From Streptomyces sp. MUM 2J (GTDB lineage Bacteria > Actinomycetota > Actinomycetes > Streptomycetales > Streptomycetaceae), in contig NZ_JADWYM010000013.1 of assembly GCF_022414535.1 (NCBI RefSeq), forward strand, positions 62,001-126,000: DNA of 64,000 nucleotides, given 5' to 3'. Positions 17,029 to 24,644 of the stretch are shown piece after piece; position 1 is the stretch's first letter, and each line of letters starts with the position of its first letter. Under the pieces are notes generated by a model. It worked only from the letters and a program-made list of their open reading frames with translations, was not told the DNA's origin and searched no databases. The translations under genes and the position numbers were made by a program.

Positions 17029-19191
17029 GTGCAGGACAACACGACAGAGGTGACCGCCGCCGGAATCGCACGGCTCGCAGGCGTCGGCCGCGCCGCGGTC
17101 AGCAACTGGCGCCGCCGCCACGCCGACTTCCCCAAGCCGGTCGGCGGCACCGAGACCAGCCCGTCCTTCGCCCTCGCCGAGGTCGAGGCCTGGCTGCGTG
17201 GCCAGGGCAAACTCGCCGAGGTGCCGTTGCGTGAGCGGGTCTGGCAGCAGCTTGCCGGTCATCCCGCCGGCCCGGTCGGCGCCCTCATCCACGCCGGCTG
17301 CGTGCTCCTGCTGATCCACGAGCGTCCCACCGTCTGGCTGGAGGTGAGTGCCGGCTCCGACGAGCGGCTTGCGGCGGCGCTGCCGGGTGCGCTGGAGGGG
17401 GTGCTCGCTCTGCGGTTCGACGCGGGGGGCGCTGACCGTTCCGGTGTTCACAGTGGCGGCAGTGTTCACGACGAGGTCGATGTTCACAGTGGACCAGGGC
17501 CCGGCACCGGGGTTGCTGTGAACACCCAGACTCCGCTGACCGGCACCTCTCCTGTTCACGCCCCGACCGGTCCCCAGCTGCTCCCCTCTGTCCCCCTCCT
17601 GCGCGGCACGGCGGAACTCGCCGCCGACCTGGGCGCACGCCAGACGTTCGAGTTCCTGCTCGGCCGGCATCTCGACGCCAACCCACGCCAGTACACGCTC
17701 ACCCCCGCCGACCTCGCCGGCCTCATGGCCGATCTGGCCGGCCCCGCCCGCACCGTCCTGGACCCGGCCTGCGGCACCGGTGCCCTGCTGCGAGCCGTCG
17801 CTCCACAGCCCGGCCAGGAGCTGTACGCCCAGGACAGCGCGCCCGAACTCGCCGCCCTCACGGCACTCCGGCTGGCCCTGCACACGCGGGCCACCGTGCA
17901 CGGCGCGGCCGGCGACACCCTGCGCGCCGACGCCCATCCCGGCCTGCGCGCCGACGCCGTCCTGTGCCACCCGCCCTTCAACGAGCGCAACTGGGGCCAC
18001 GACGAGCTCGCCTACGACCCCCGCTGGGAGTACGGCTTCCCGGCCCGCGCCGAGTCCGAGCTGGCGTGGGTGCAGCACGCCCTCGCCCGGCTGAGGGACG
18101 GTGGCAGCGCCGTGCTGCTCATGCCGCCGGCCGTCGCGTCCCGCCGCTCCGGCCGCCGTATCCGCGCCGACCTGCTGCGTCGCGGCGCCCTGCGCGCCGT
18201 CGTCGCCCTTCCGGCCGGTGCGGCACCGCCGTACAGCATTCCGCTCCACCTGTGGCTGCTGCGGCGGCCAGATCAGCCGCCGGCGCAGCCGGAGGTGCTG
18301 CTGGCCGACGCCGGGCAGTTCACCGGCGAGGGGCGTGGGGGGCCCGACTGGCCGGCCGTGCGGGACGCCGTCCTCGACGCCTGGCGCGCCTTCGAGCGCG
18401 CGGGCGCGCTCGAGGAGCGGCCCGGGCTGGCGCGCAGCGTGCCGGTCATCGAACTGCTCGACGACGACGTCGACATCGCCCCCGCCCGCCACCTGCCTCC
18501 GCCCGCCGTCGTGGACGGCGCCGAGGCGCTCGTCGCCGTACGGGAACGGCTGGGGGAGACGCTGCGGCTGACCGCCGAGCTCACCCCGCCGCCCGCCGGA
18601 CCCGCGGGCGCCGCCGGGGGCGGGCAGCCCGCGCGCTGGCCGCTCACCACGGTCGGTGAACTCGCGCGCGGCGGCGCCCTGGTGATGCGCACCGGCGGGA
18701 ACGGCGGCCACGCGCGGGTGCCCGTCCTCACCGACCACGACGTGCTCGCCGGTACGGGTCCCTCGGGGACGCTGCCCGAGAGCGACGAGGAGGCCGTGCT
18801 GACCGAGCCGGGAGATGTGGTCGTGCCGGTGCTCGGCGGAGGCGCGGTGGCGCGTGTGGTCGACGACGCGACGGGGGGCGCCGCCCTGGGGCGCAACCTG
18901 GTGCTTCTGCGCCCCGATCGCACGGCGCTCGATCCCTGGTTCCTGGCCGGGTTCCTGCGTGGCACCGCCAACAACCGCCAGGCCAGCAGCTACGCCTCCA
19001 CCGCCACCCGGCTCGACGTGCGCCGGCTGAACCTGCCCCGGCTGCCGTTGGAGGAGCAGCGGCGCTACGGCGCGCGTTTCCGCGCACTCGACGAGTTCGA
19101 GCGGGCGCTCCGGCTCACGGGCCGGCTCGGGGAGCAGCTCGTGCGCGGGATGTACGACGGGCTGACCGACGGGACAGTGGCCCCCGACTGA
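17029..19191 (+). CDS. Orphan N6-adenine DNA methylase, HTH + HsdM + HsdS-like specificity domain
   Basis: 720 residues. Residues ~8-35 (AAGIARLAGVGRAAVSNWRR) form a helix-turn-helix. A linker of low conservation runs from ~140 to 185. The type I-style methylase core holds FEFLLGRHLD (~205), motif I LDPACGTGALL (~243) and motif IV at ~310, here reading CHPPFNERNWG where N-P-P-F is expected. An HsdS-like region (~530-720) ends with LPRLPLEEQRRYGARF, typical of the target-recognition domain boundary helix. Neither HsdR nor a nuclease is adjacent, so it is not an obvious restriction system. GTG 17029 is preferred because AGGGGAG lies 8 bases before it; ATG 17011 has none. A 165-bp palindrome starts 5 bases after the stop. 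Confidence 0.8.
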   Translation: MQDNTTEVTAAGIARLAGVGRAAVSNWRRRHADFPKPVGGTETSPSFALAEVEAWLRGQGKLAEVPLRERVWQQLAGHPAGPVGALIHAGCVLLLIHERPTVWLEVSAGSDERLAAALPGALEGVLALRFDAGGADRSGVHSGGSVHDEVDVHSGPGPGTGVAVNTQTPLTGTSPVHAPTGPQLLPSVPLLRGTAELAADLGARQTFEFLLGRHLDANPRQYTLTPADLAGLMADLAGPARTVLDPACGTGALLRAVAPQPGQELYAQDSAPELAALTALRLALHTRATVHGAAGDTLRADAHPGLRADAVLCHPPFNERNWGHDELAYDPRWEYGFPARAESELAWVQHALARLRDGGSAVLLMPPAVASRRSGRRIRADLLRRGALRAVVALPAGAAPPYSIPLHLWLLRRPDQPPAQPEVLLADAGQFTGEGRGGPDWPAVRDAVLDAWRAFERAGALEERPGLARSVPVIELLDDDVDIAPARHLPPPAVVDGAEALVAVRERLGETLRLTAELTPPPAGPAGAAGGGQPARWPLTTVGELARGGALVMRTGGNGGHARVPVLTDHDVLAGTGPSGTLPESDEEAVLTEPGDVVVPVLGGGAVARVVDDATGGAALGRNLVLLRPDRTALDPWFLAGFLRGTANNRQASSYASTATRLDVRRLNLPRLPLEEQRRYGARFRALDEFERALRLTGRLGEQLVRGMYDGLTDGTVAPD
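17445..17559. repeat. Cluster of five TGTTCAC heptamers inside the methylase gene
   Basis: TGTTCAC occurs at 17445-17451, 17463-17469, 17481-17487 and 17553-17559, and inverted (GTGAACA) at 17518-17524. The first three are exactly 18 bases apart. They encode a weakly conserved linker with repeated Val-His, so coding need does not obviously explain them. Confidence 0.6.
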
Positions 19192-19196
19192 CGGCT

Positions 19197-19361
19197 AGGG
19201 GGTGTTCCGAGAGTCCCGCACAGCACCCACGGCGCCCGGCACGCACTCTCGCCGCACCGGCCGTAGATCCGAGTACATCCGGTACGAGGTCTTTCGTCCG
19301 GCACGCCGAGAGCACGCACCGGACACCGCGGGCACCGCACCGGACTTTCGAAACACCCCCT
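19197..19361. repeat. 165-bp imperfect palindrome (64-bp outer stem) with strand-biased mismatches
   Basis: Positions i and j pair when their sum is 38558 (19197 with 19361, 19260 with 19298). Of these 64 pairs 46 are Watson-Crick. Of the other 18, 15 are C.A or A.C, one is G.T and two are C.C as read on the + strand. On the complementary strand the 15 become G.U, so a minus-strand RNA could pair 61 of 64 positions. The apical 37 bases contain GTAC...GTAC. It begins 5 bases after the methylase stop. No matching element was noticed elsewhere in the window. Confidence 0.85.
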
Positions 19362-19805
19362 GCCCGACCGGCCCCGACTGGCGGCGGGAGCCCGGATCAG
19401 GGCCGGCCGCCGTCACGGTGCCGGTGGGCGCCCGCCACCCGGCCACGGTGGAGAACGACCGCCCGGGTCGGCATACCACCGACCCGCGCCGACCGCGAAG
19501 CGGTCCCACACGCACGGCCGGGGCGGGCGCCGCACGGAACCCAGCGGGTCGCTCGGGCACGGTGCCGATCGGCGAAGGCGTTTGATCGGCGAGGGTGGTG
19601 CTGGGCTTTCGCGACTTCCTCGGCCGGGCGGGAGCGAGGCGGTCGTCCCGGGAGGGGAGGGCCGAGGCCGGCACGAGGGCTGCGACGTGCTCGGGCGGTG
19701 GGCCGGGCCGCGAACGGCGACGGGGCCGCAGAGGGAGCGACGTGCTGTAGTTGGCCAGGGACACGTGTGCGTGGGCGGCGAAGTGATCAGTGCGGCAACG
19801 GTTCG
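19362..19805. other. Gene-free stretch between the palindrome and the kinase operon
   Basis: About 440 bases. Open frames on both strands exist but are Arg/Pro/Gly-rich with no recognisable family, signal or good ribosome site. Any promoter for a minus-strand transcript of the palindrome should lie here; I could not identify one by eye. Confidence 0.4.
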
Positions 19806-19828
19806 GTACAACCCGGGACCGGTTGTAC
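19806..19828. promoter_or_regulatory. Perfect 8-7-8 inverted repeat upstream of the kinase operon
   Basis: GTACAACC (19806-19813) and GGTTGTAC (19821-19828) flank a 7-base spacer, 60 bases before the first start codon. The shape suits a dimeric regulator operator near the promoter. Confidence 0.45.
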
Positions 19829-19887
19829 GGGTCGGCCTATACGCTCGGAATCCTCGTCCCCATCGGCCAACCGGTCCAGGAGCAGCC

Positions 19888-20547
19888 ATGTACGGCCACG
19901 GCACGGTGCCGCCCTCCCGCAGTGAGGGCACCGTCATCACCCTGCGCGTGCTGTTTGCCGCCATCGGACTTCTCTCGTGCGGTCTGCTCGCTTGCGTACC
20001 GCTGTTCCGGATCGCCGTCCAGCGTGGGCGGTGGTTCGACTGGACGGTGGCCTGGGTCAGCCTGCCGCTCTCCATCGCCGCGCTGGCCGTGGTCGGGTCC
20101 GTGCCGAAGAACGACACGCGCGGCGACGTCGCGACGGCCCTGGTGCTGGTCCTCGGTGCGGCCGCCGTGGCGTACTTCCTCACCGTCGACATCCAGATGC
20201 ACCGCCAGTGGCGACTGTCCGGCGGACACGTGGCGCCCCACGCCCCCACGGTGCACGCGCCCTACGGCCACCCACAGCCCCCGCACCCGTCGCCGTACAC
20301 CACCGCGCCGGTGCAGCAGCCGCCCCTGCCCCCGCACCATCACCACACGCCGGTACCGCAGCAGCCGCCGGCGCAGGGGGTCGTGCCCCCGGCTCCCGTG
20401 CCGCCCCCGCCCGCGCAGCCGCCCGCCCCCGCCCGCATCGACCAGGTGCGCGCCGAACTCGACGAGCTCAGCGCCTATCTGCGCCGCAACGAAGGCGATC
20501 CCGACGGCGGCCACGGGCACGGGCGCGGTCCCGGGGGCGCCAGATGA
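19888..20547 (+). CDS. Integral membrane protein with Pro-rich cytoplasmic tail, coupled to a Ser/Thr kinase
   Basis: 219 residues. Four hydrophobic stretches fill residues ~18-110 (VLFAAIGLLSCGLLACVPLF, WVSLPLSIAALAVVG, ALVLVLGAAAVAYFL and others). Then comes a long Pro/His/Gln tail with QPPLPPHHHHTPVPQQPPAQ, and an acidic helix (IDQVRAELDELSAYLRRNE). ATG 19888 has CCAGGAGCAG upstream. The stop overlaps the kinase start (ATGA), so the two are made together. The membrane protein could recruit the kinase, which has no TM segment of its own; that is inference. No family name recognised. Confidence 0.75.
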   Translation: MYGHGTVPPSRSEGTVITLRVLFAAIGLLSCGLLACVPLFRIAVQRGRWFDWTVAWVSLPLSIAALAVVGSVPKNDTRGDVATALVLVLGAAAVAYFLTVDIQMHRQWRLSGGHVAPHAPTVHAPYGHPQPPHPSPYTTAPVQQPPLPPHHHHTPVPQQPPAQGVVPPAPVPPPPAQPPAPARIDQVRAELDELSAYLRRNEGDPDGGHGHGRGPGGAR

Positions 20548-22079
20548 CCATGACGACGGGACGCGTCGTCGCCGGACGCTACGAACTGGCCACCCTCATC
20601 GGCCAGGGCGGCATGGGCCAGGTCTGGACGGCCTACGACCGCCGGCTCGACCGGCGCGTGGCGGTGAAGCTGCTGCGCCCCGACAAGGTGGCCGGTCAGG
20701 AGGCGGACGAACTGCGCCGCCGGTTCCTGCGCGAGTGCCGGGTGACCGCCCAGGTGGACCACCCCGGCCTGGTGACCGTGCACGATGCGGGCAGCGAGGG
20801 CGAGGAGCTGTTCCTCGTCATGCAGTACGTCGACGGCGCGGACCTAGCCGACCACCTCGCCGAGCACGACCCGTACCCCTGGCAGTGGGCGGTTGCCGTC
20901 GCCGCGCAACTGTGCGCCGTGCTGAGCGCCGTGCACGCCGTACCGATCGTCCACCGCGACCTGAAGCCGCGCAACGTGATGGTGAAGCAGGACGGTACGG
21001 TCACCGTCCTCGACCTCGGGGTCGCGTCCGTCATGGACAGCGACACCACCCGCCTGACGCACACCGGTTCGCCCATCGGCTCGCCGGCCTACATGTCCCC
21101 CGAGCAGGCGATGGGTGGCGCCGTGGGCCCCTACACCGACCTGTACGCGCTCGGTGTGCTGCTCCACGAACTCCTCAGCGGCAACGTCCCGTTCGCCGGG
21201 TCGACGGCACTCGGGGTGCTCCACCGCCATCTGTACGAGCCGCCGCTGCCGGTGCGCCGGCTGCGCCCGGAGGTTCCCGAGGCGCTGGAGGGTCTGGTGC
21301 TGCGCCTGCTGGCCAAGGACCCGCAGCACCGGCCCGCCTCCGCGCAGGAGGTGTACGAGCACCTCGCGCCCTTGCTGCCTGCGCGCGGGACGCCCACAGG
21401 GGCGCCCCTGGATCCCACGCGCCCCTTCCTGCGTCCGCACGCCCCCTGGCCGGACCGTGCGCGGACGCCCGCGCCCCGGCCCGCGCCCACCGCGCCGCAG
21501 GTCGCCGAGCAGCCCGACGTCGACGTCGCCGCCGCCATCGACGAGGTCAAGCACCTCCTCGGCGCGGGGCGCATCACCCAGGCCGTCGACATCCTCGGCG
21601 CGATCCTGCCCGCCGCAGCGCAGCAGCACGGTGAGCACTCCCCGGTCGTGCGCACCCTGCGCAAGCAGTACGCCGCCACACTCATGGACGACGGCCAGTA
21701 CCGGCGCGCGCTGCCCGAACTGCGCCGTCTCGCCGACGAACGCGCCACCGAGTACGGGCAGGCCGACCCGCAGTCCCTGCGGTACCGCTACGACGCCGCC
21801 CAGTGCCTGGAGCAGCTCGGCGAACCCGCGGCGGCACTCGCCGAGTACCGTGCGCTGCTGCCGTACTACGAGAACCAGTACGTGTCGGGCGACCCGGCGC
21901 TCGCGCACGACGTGCGCCGCCGCATCGGGCATCTGCTGCTCGCCCTCGGTGACCGTGCCGCCGCCCACGACATGCTGGGACGCCTGCTGCTCGACGTGGA
22001 GCGGCTGCACGGCCCCGGGCACCCGCTCGCCGCCGACGTCCGCCGCACGCTGCAATGGCTGGGGCAGATGCGCGGCTAG
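20544..22079 (+). CDS. Soluble Hanks-type Ser/Thr protein kinase with C-terminal TPR-like region
   Basis: 511 residues. The kinase domain spans ~10-270: glycine loop IGQGGMGQVW, lysine in VAVKLLR, catalytic loop HRDLKPRNVMV (~137), metal-binding loop DLG (~157) in place of the common DFG, and activation segment GSPIGSPAYMSPEQ. A Pro-rich linker (~280-325) follows, then helical repeats (~330-510) with ALPELRRLADERA and ALAEYRALLPYYE spacing like TPRs. There is no TM or PASTA domain, so signal input is probably through the TPRs or the membrane protein encoded just upstream. The ATG overlaps the upstream stop. The gene ends next to the decayed ATPase remnant. Confidence 0.9.
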   Translation: MTMTTGRVVAGRYELATLIGQGGMGQVWTAYDRRLDRRVAVKLLRPDKVAGQEADELRRRFLRECRVTAQVDHPGLVTVHDAGSEGEELFLVMQYVDGADLADHLAEHDPYPWQWAVAVAAQLCAVLSAVHAVPIVHRDLKPRNVMVKQDGTVTVLDLGVASVMDSDTTRLTHTGSPIGSPAYMSPEQAMGGAVGPYTDLYALGVLLHELLSGNVPFAGSTALGVLHRHLYEPPLPVRRLRPEVPEALEGLVLRLLAKDPQHRPASAQEVYEHLAPLLPARGTPTGAPLDPTRPFLRPHAPWPDRARTPAPRPAPTAPQVAEQPDVDVAAAIDEVKHLLGAGRITQAVDILGAILPAAAQQHGEHSPVVRTLRKQYAATLMDDGQYRRALPELRRLADERATEYGQADPQSLRYRYDAAQCLEQLGEPAAALAEYRALLPYYENQYVSGDPALAHDVRRRIGHLLLALGDRAAAHDMLGRLLLDVERLHGPGHPLAADVRRTLQWLGQMRG

Positions 22080-22090
22080 GACCTCCCGGC

Positions 22091-22392
22091 CTACGTCGTG
22101 GCCGGTTCACACCACACGTACTTGCCCCGGTTGCCGAACCTCGACAGGGGCTGCCGGCCCCACAGGTCGGAGCAGGACCGTACGACGACCAGCCCCCGTC
22201 CTTCCTCCGCGTCGGCCGGCTCGGCGAACTCCGCGGGGAAGTCCGGCGGTTCCGGGTCGGCGTCCCACGCGCCGACCCGCAGGGTCCCCTCGCGCCACCG
22301 CACCCGCAACCCGGCGGGCCCCTTCGTGTGCGTACGGCGTTGCCGATCAGCTCCGCACCGATCAGCTCGGCGAGGCGGATGAGGCCGTGGAC
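22091..22392 (-). pseudogene. Remnant of an RsbW-like ATP-binding (HATPase) regulator
   Basis: The C-terminal half of an anti-sigma-type histidine-kinase-like ATPase remains: LRVGAWDADPEPPDF, then EEGRGLVVVRSCSDLWG, then GKYVWCEPA. Just upstream on the same strand, in another frame, is IRLAELIGAELIGNAVRT, which is the N-box helix. The two pieces are joined by a frameshift near 22320-22326. The first ~40 residues are absent, because the reading runs into the truncated XRE gene on the other strand. Such ATPases normally pair divergently with an XRE-DUF5753 gene and a DUF397 gene, as found here. Confidence 0.75.
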
Positions 22393-22408
22393 GGGCTCAC
22401 GGCCCCGT

Positions 22409-23169
22409 GAGGCGGCGGCCCTGCTCGGGGCAGGGCGAGTGCAGATGAGCCACATCGAGTCCGGGCTCACAGGCGTCAGCAAGGAGCGGTTGCTCCGCCT
22501 CGCGTCGCACTACGCCTGCACGGATGAGGAGTTCATCGACGCTCTCGTCGCCGTGGCCACCGACCGGACGCGCGGCTGGTGGGAGGAGTATCGGGGTTGC
22601 TGCCCACGTCGTTCCTCGATCTGTCCGAGCTGGATCACCATGCCCGGTACCGGCGTGACGTGGCCGTTCTGTTTGTGCCCGGACCCTTGCAGACCGAGGT
22701 GTACGCCCGGGCGCTTCTCGCCAACCGTGTTCCGGAACTCACCCGGGAAGAGCAGGAGTTGCGAGTCCGTCATCGGGTGGCGCGTCGGGTGATCATCGAA
22801 GGGCCTGCCCCGATCCCCTACGAGCTGGTGATCCACGACGCCGCTCTGCGGATCATGGTCGCTGATCGTGACGCCTCAAGGGCGCAGCTGTCGAGGATCC
22901 TTGACCCTTCGGAAGCCGATCACATCACGATTCGAGTCATTCCCTTCGAGCTCGAAGGCTCTACCAGGGCTGGTTACACCATGACGTACGTCGGCGGCCC
23001 GGTCCCCAAGCTCGACACGGTGGTGCGCGACGTGCCCCACGGCTCCGCCTTCATCGACTCCGAAGCCATGCTGGGCGTCTTTCGAACGCGCTTCCGTGAG
23101 ATTGGGGAAGTCGCACGTGCCCCTGACCATTCGCGCGATTTCATCCACAAGTTGGCACAGGAACTGTGA
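22409..23169 (+). pseudogene. 5'-truncated and frameshifted XRE-family (DUF5753/Scr1-type) regulator
   Basis: The sequence opens inside an HTH (EAAALLGAGRVQMSHIESG, residues that normally follow ~20-25 earlier ones) and continues to ATDRTRGWWEEYRG. The frame then breaks in a G-run at 22593-22596. One extra G would restore LLPTSFLDLSELDHHA and the full DUF5753 domain, which ends HKLAQEL at 23169. No start codon with a ribosome site exists for the first part. From 22579 a start within the second frame could express only the DUF5753 part. The DUF397 gene overlaps the stop. Either a pseudogene or, for the frameshift alone, a sequencing error. Confidence 0.75.
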
Positions 23170-23381
23170 GGCACCCGGTGACCTTCCCTCGCACGTGGCG
23201 CAAGTCGTCCTACTCCGATGCCGACGACGGCAACGACTGTGTGGAGGTCGCCCGCCACATCATCAGCGTCTCCGTCCGCGACTCCAAGGCCCCCGGGCGC
23301 GCCGTCCTCACGTTCCCGGCGGAAGCCTTCGCCTCGTTCGTCGAGGCGCTGAGGACGACCGAGTCCGAGGGGCCGGCGTGA
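23166..23381 (+). CDS. DUF397 protein, partner of the XRE-DUF5753 regulator
   Basis: 71 residues with the family hallmarks: FPRTWRKSSYSDADDGNDCVEVA and VRDSKAPGRAVLTF, then FASFVEALR. In Streptomyces, DUF397 proteins sit beside XRE-DUF5753 regulators and are proposed to act as their antagonists in an antitoxin-like pairing. GTG 23166 overlaps the TGA of the preceding gene. This copy looks intact although its partner is truncated, so it is now probably an orphan. Confidence 0.88.
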   Translation: MRHPVTFPRTWRKSSYSDADDGNDCVEVARHIISVSVRDSKAPGRAVLTFPAEAFASFVEALRTTESEGPA

Positions 23382-23593
23382 GGCCGACGGCGGTGTTCCG
23401 TCCGTGACGACCCGCTGATCCACGGGGACCTTCCCCACCGCTGTGGCGATCGAGGCCGGGCGGGCCCCTGGGCTGCGCACCCTCCGCATCGACAGGGTGC
23501 GGGCCACGCCCCGGGACGGGTCGTGGGCGCCGTCGTGGTGGGGTGCGCGGCGCGGCGGTGCCGGAAGTGGCGGTGAATCGTTGGTCGAATGGG

Positions 23594-23622
23594 TTGGCCT
23601 GAGCCTGCCCACTGCCTACCAT
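23594..23622 (+). promoter_or_regulatory. Probable promoter of the SurA-like lipoprotein gene
   Basis: TTGGCC (23594-23599), a 17-base spacer, then TACCAT (23617-23622): a fair match to the Streptomyces housekeeping promoter. It lies 52 bases before the TTG start, with GGGAGG in the leader. Confidence 0.45.
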
Positions 23623-23674
23623 CGATCACCGCAAGACCTTGTGCACCGCCGCACAATCTCCTCGGGAGGTTTCC

Positions 23675-24322
23675 TTGCACCGCCGCCGTCGCACCGCGCT
23701 CCTGCTCACCGCCGTGATCGCTGCCGCGGCGCCCCTCCTGACCGCCTGCGGAAACGACGGGCATGCAGGCGCGGCGGCCGTCGTCGGCGATCAGCGGATC
23801 ACCGTCTCGGAGCTGGAGAGCCGGGTGAACGAGGTGCGTACGGCGCAGCGCGAGGCGGTGCCGGACGAGGCCCAGTACGCGCGCGTGGTCTCCGGCACCG
23901 GCGGGATCGCCCGCGACACGCTGCACGGCATGGTCCTGGACCGGGTGCTGCACCGCGCGGCCGAGGACGCGGGTGTCACCGTCAGCCGCAGGGACGTGCA
24001 GCAACTGCGGGACGAGCTGGAACGCCAGACCGGCGGGGCCAAGGCGCTGGAGACCACGTGGCTCCAGCAGTACGGCGTGCCGCCGCAGCGGCTCGACGAC
24101 AACCTGCGGCTCCAGGTCGAGGCGCAGAAGCTGGCCTCCGCACTCGGTACCCAGACCAACCAGCCCGCCTTCTGGGCGGCGCTGTCGAAGGCGTCCAAGG
24201 AACTCGACGTAGACATGAACCCGCGCTACGGGAGCTGGGACGTGGAGAAGGTCGGGCGCGTGGACGCGAAGACCCCGTGGGTGCGCGAGGTGACCGCGAG
24301 CCGGCAGCAGGGCACGGCCTGA
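23675..24322 (+). CDS. SurA N-terminal-domain lipoprotein (peptidyl-prolyl isomerase-like chaperone)
   Basis: 215 residues. Signal peptide (LHRRRRTALLLTAVIAAAAP) with lipobox LLTAC, so lipid-anchored outside the membrane. The mature region is helical and matches the SurA N-terminal chaperone fold: VVGDQRITVSELESRVNEV, later VLHRAAEDAGVTVSRRDVQ. No parvulin rotamase domain follows, so it may bind rather than isomerise substrates. The TTG start at 23675 is supported by GGGAGG five bases upstream and places the signal peptide directly at the N-terminus. The ATPs-pyrophosphatase mazG follows on the same strand after 322 bases. Confidence 0.85.
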   Translation: MHRRRRTALLLTAVIAAAAPLLTACGNDGHAGAAAVVGDQRITVSELESRVNEVRTAQREAVPDEAQYARVVSGTGGIARDTLHGMVLDRVLHRAAEDAGVTVSRRDVQQLRDELERQTGGAKALETTWLQQYGVPPQRLDDNLRLQVEAQKLASALGTQTNQPAFWAALSKASKELDVDMNPRYGSWDVEKVGRVDAKTPWVREVTASRQQGTA

Positions 24323-24578
24323 CGCGGTAGCGCGACGGCACCGCCCCACGGGGCGCACCGGCCGACGGCCGTCCGACGACCGGGCCGTCCCGACCGCGCC
24401 GGACGACGGCCGCAGGGGGCTTTGGGCGTGACGTCGGCCGTGACGGGAGAATACGGACGCGTCCCGGCGCGCGGGATCTCCCGGGCGGTAGGCCTGCTGT
24501 CCCGCGGCCGGCCCGTCCCGCAGGCCCCCCGACCGGCAGGTTCCGGCCGCTCGCGCGGCGAGCCGGGCATCCCGTGCC

Positions 24579-24606
24579 TGTGGACAACGAGCATCCCTGT
24601 GGACAA
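24579..24606 (-). promoter_or_regulatory. Two perfect DnaA boxes upstream of mazG
   Basis: TGTGGACAA occurs at 24579-24587 and 24598-24606, 19 bases apart and in the same orientation. The complement, TTGTCCACA, is the preferred DnaA box of Streptomyces. The second ends 38 bases before the chosen mazG start. The rest of the gap 24323-24578 is GC-rich with no gene seen. Confidence 0.6.
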
Positions 24607-24644
24607 CCGGGGGGCCTGTCGTCCTCGTGCGTTACGTTCGGAGC

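Noticed and set aside
17445..17559. TGTTCAC cluster as DnaA boxes or a CRISPR-like array
   Set aside because: The heptamer does not match TTGTCCACA, and spacers are neither uniform nor unique inserts.
19195..19764. Minus-strand open frame covering the palindrome
   Set aside because: Arg/Pro-rich without any family, weak start, and the palindrome itself would constrain the sequence; I treat it as non-coding.
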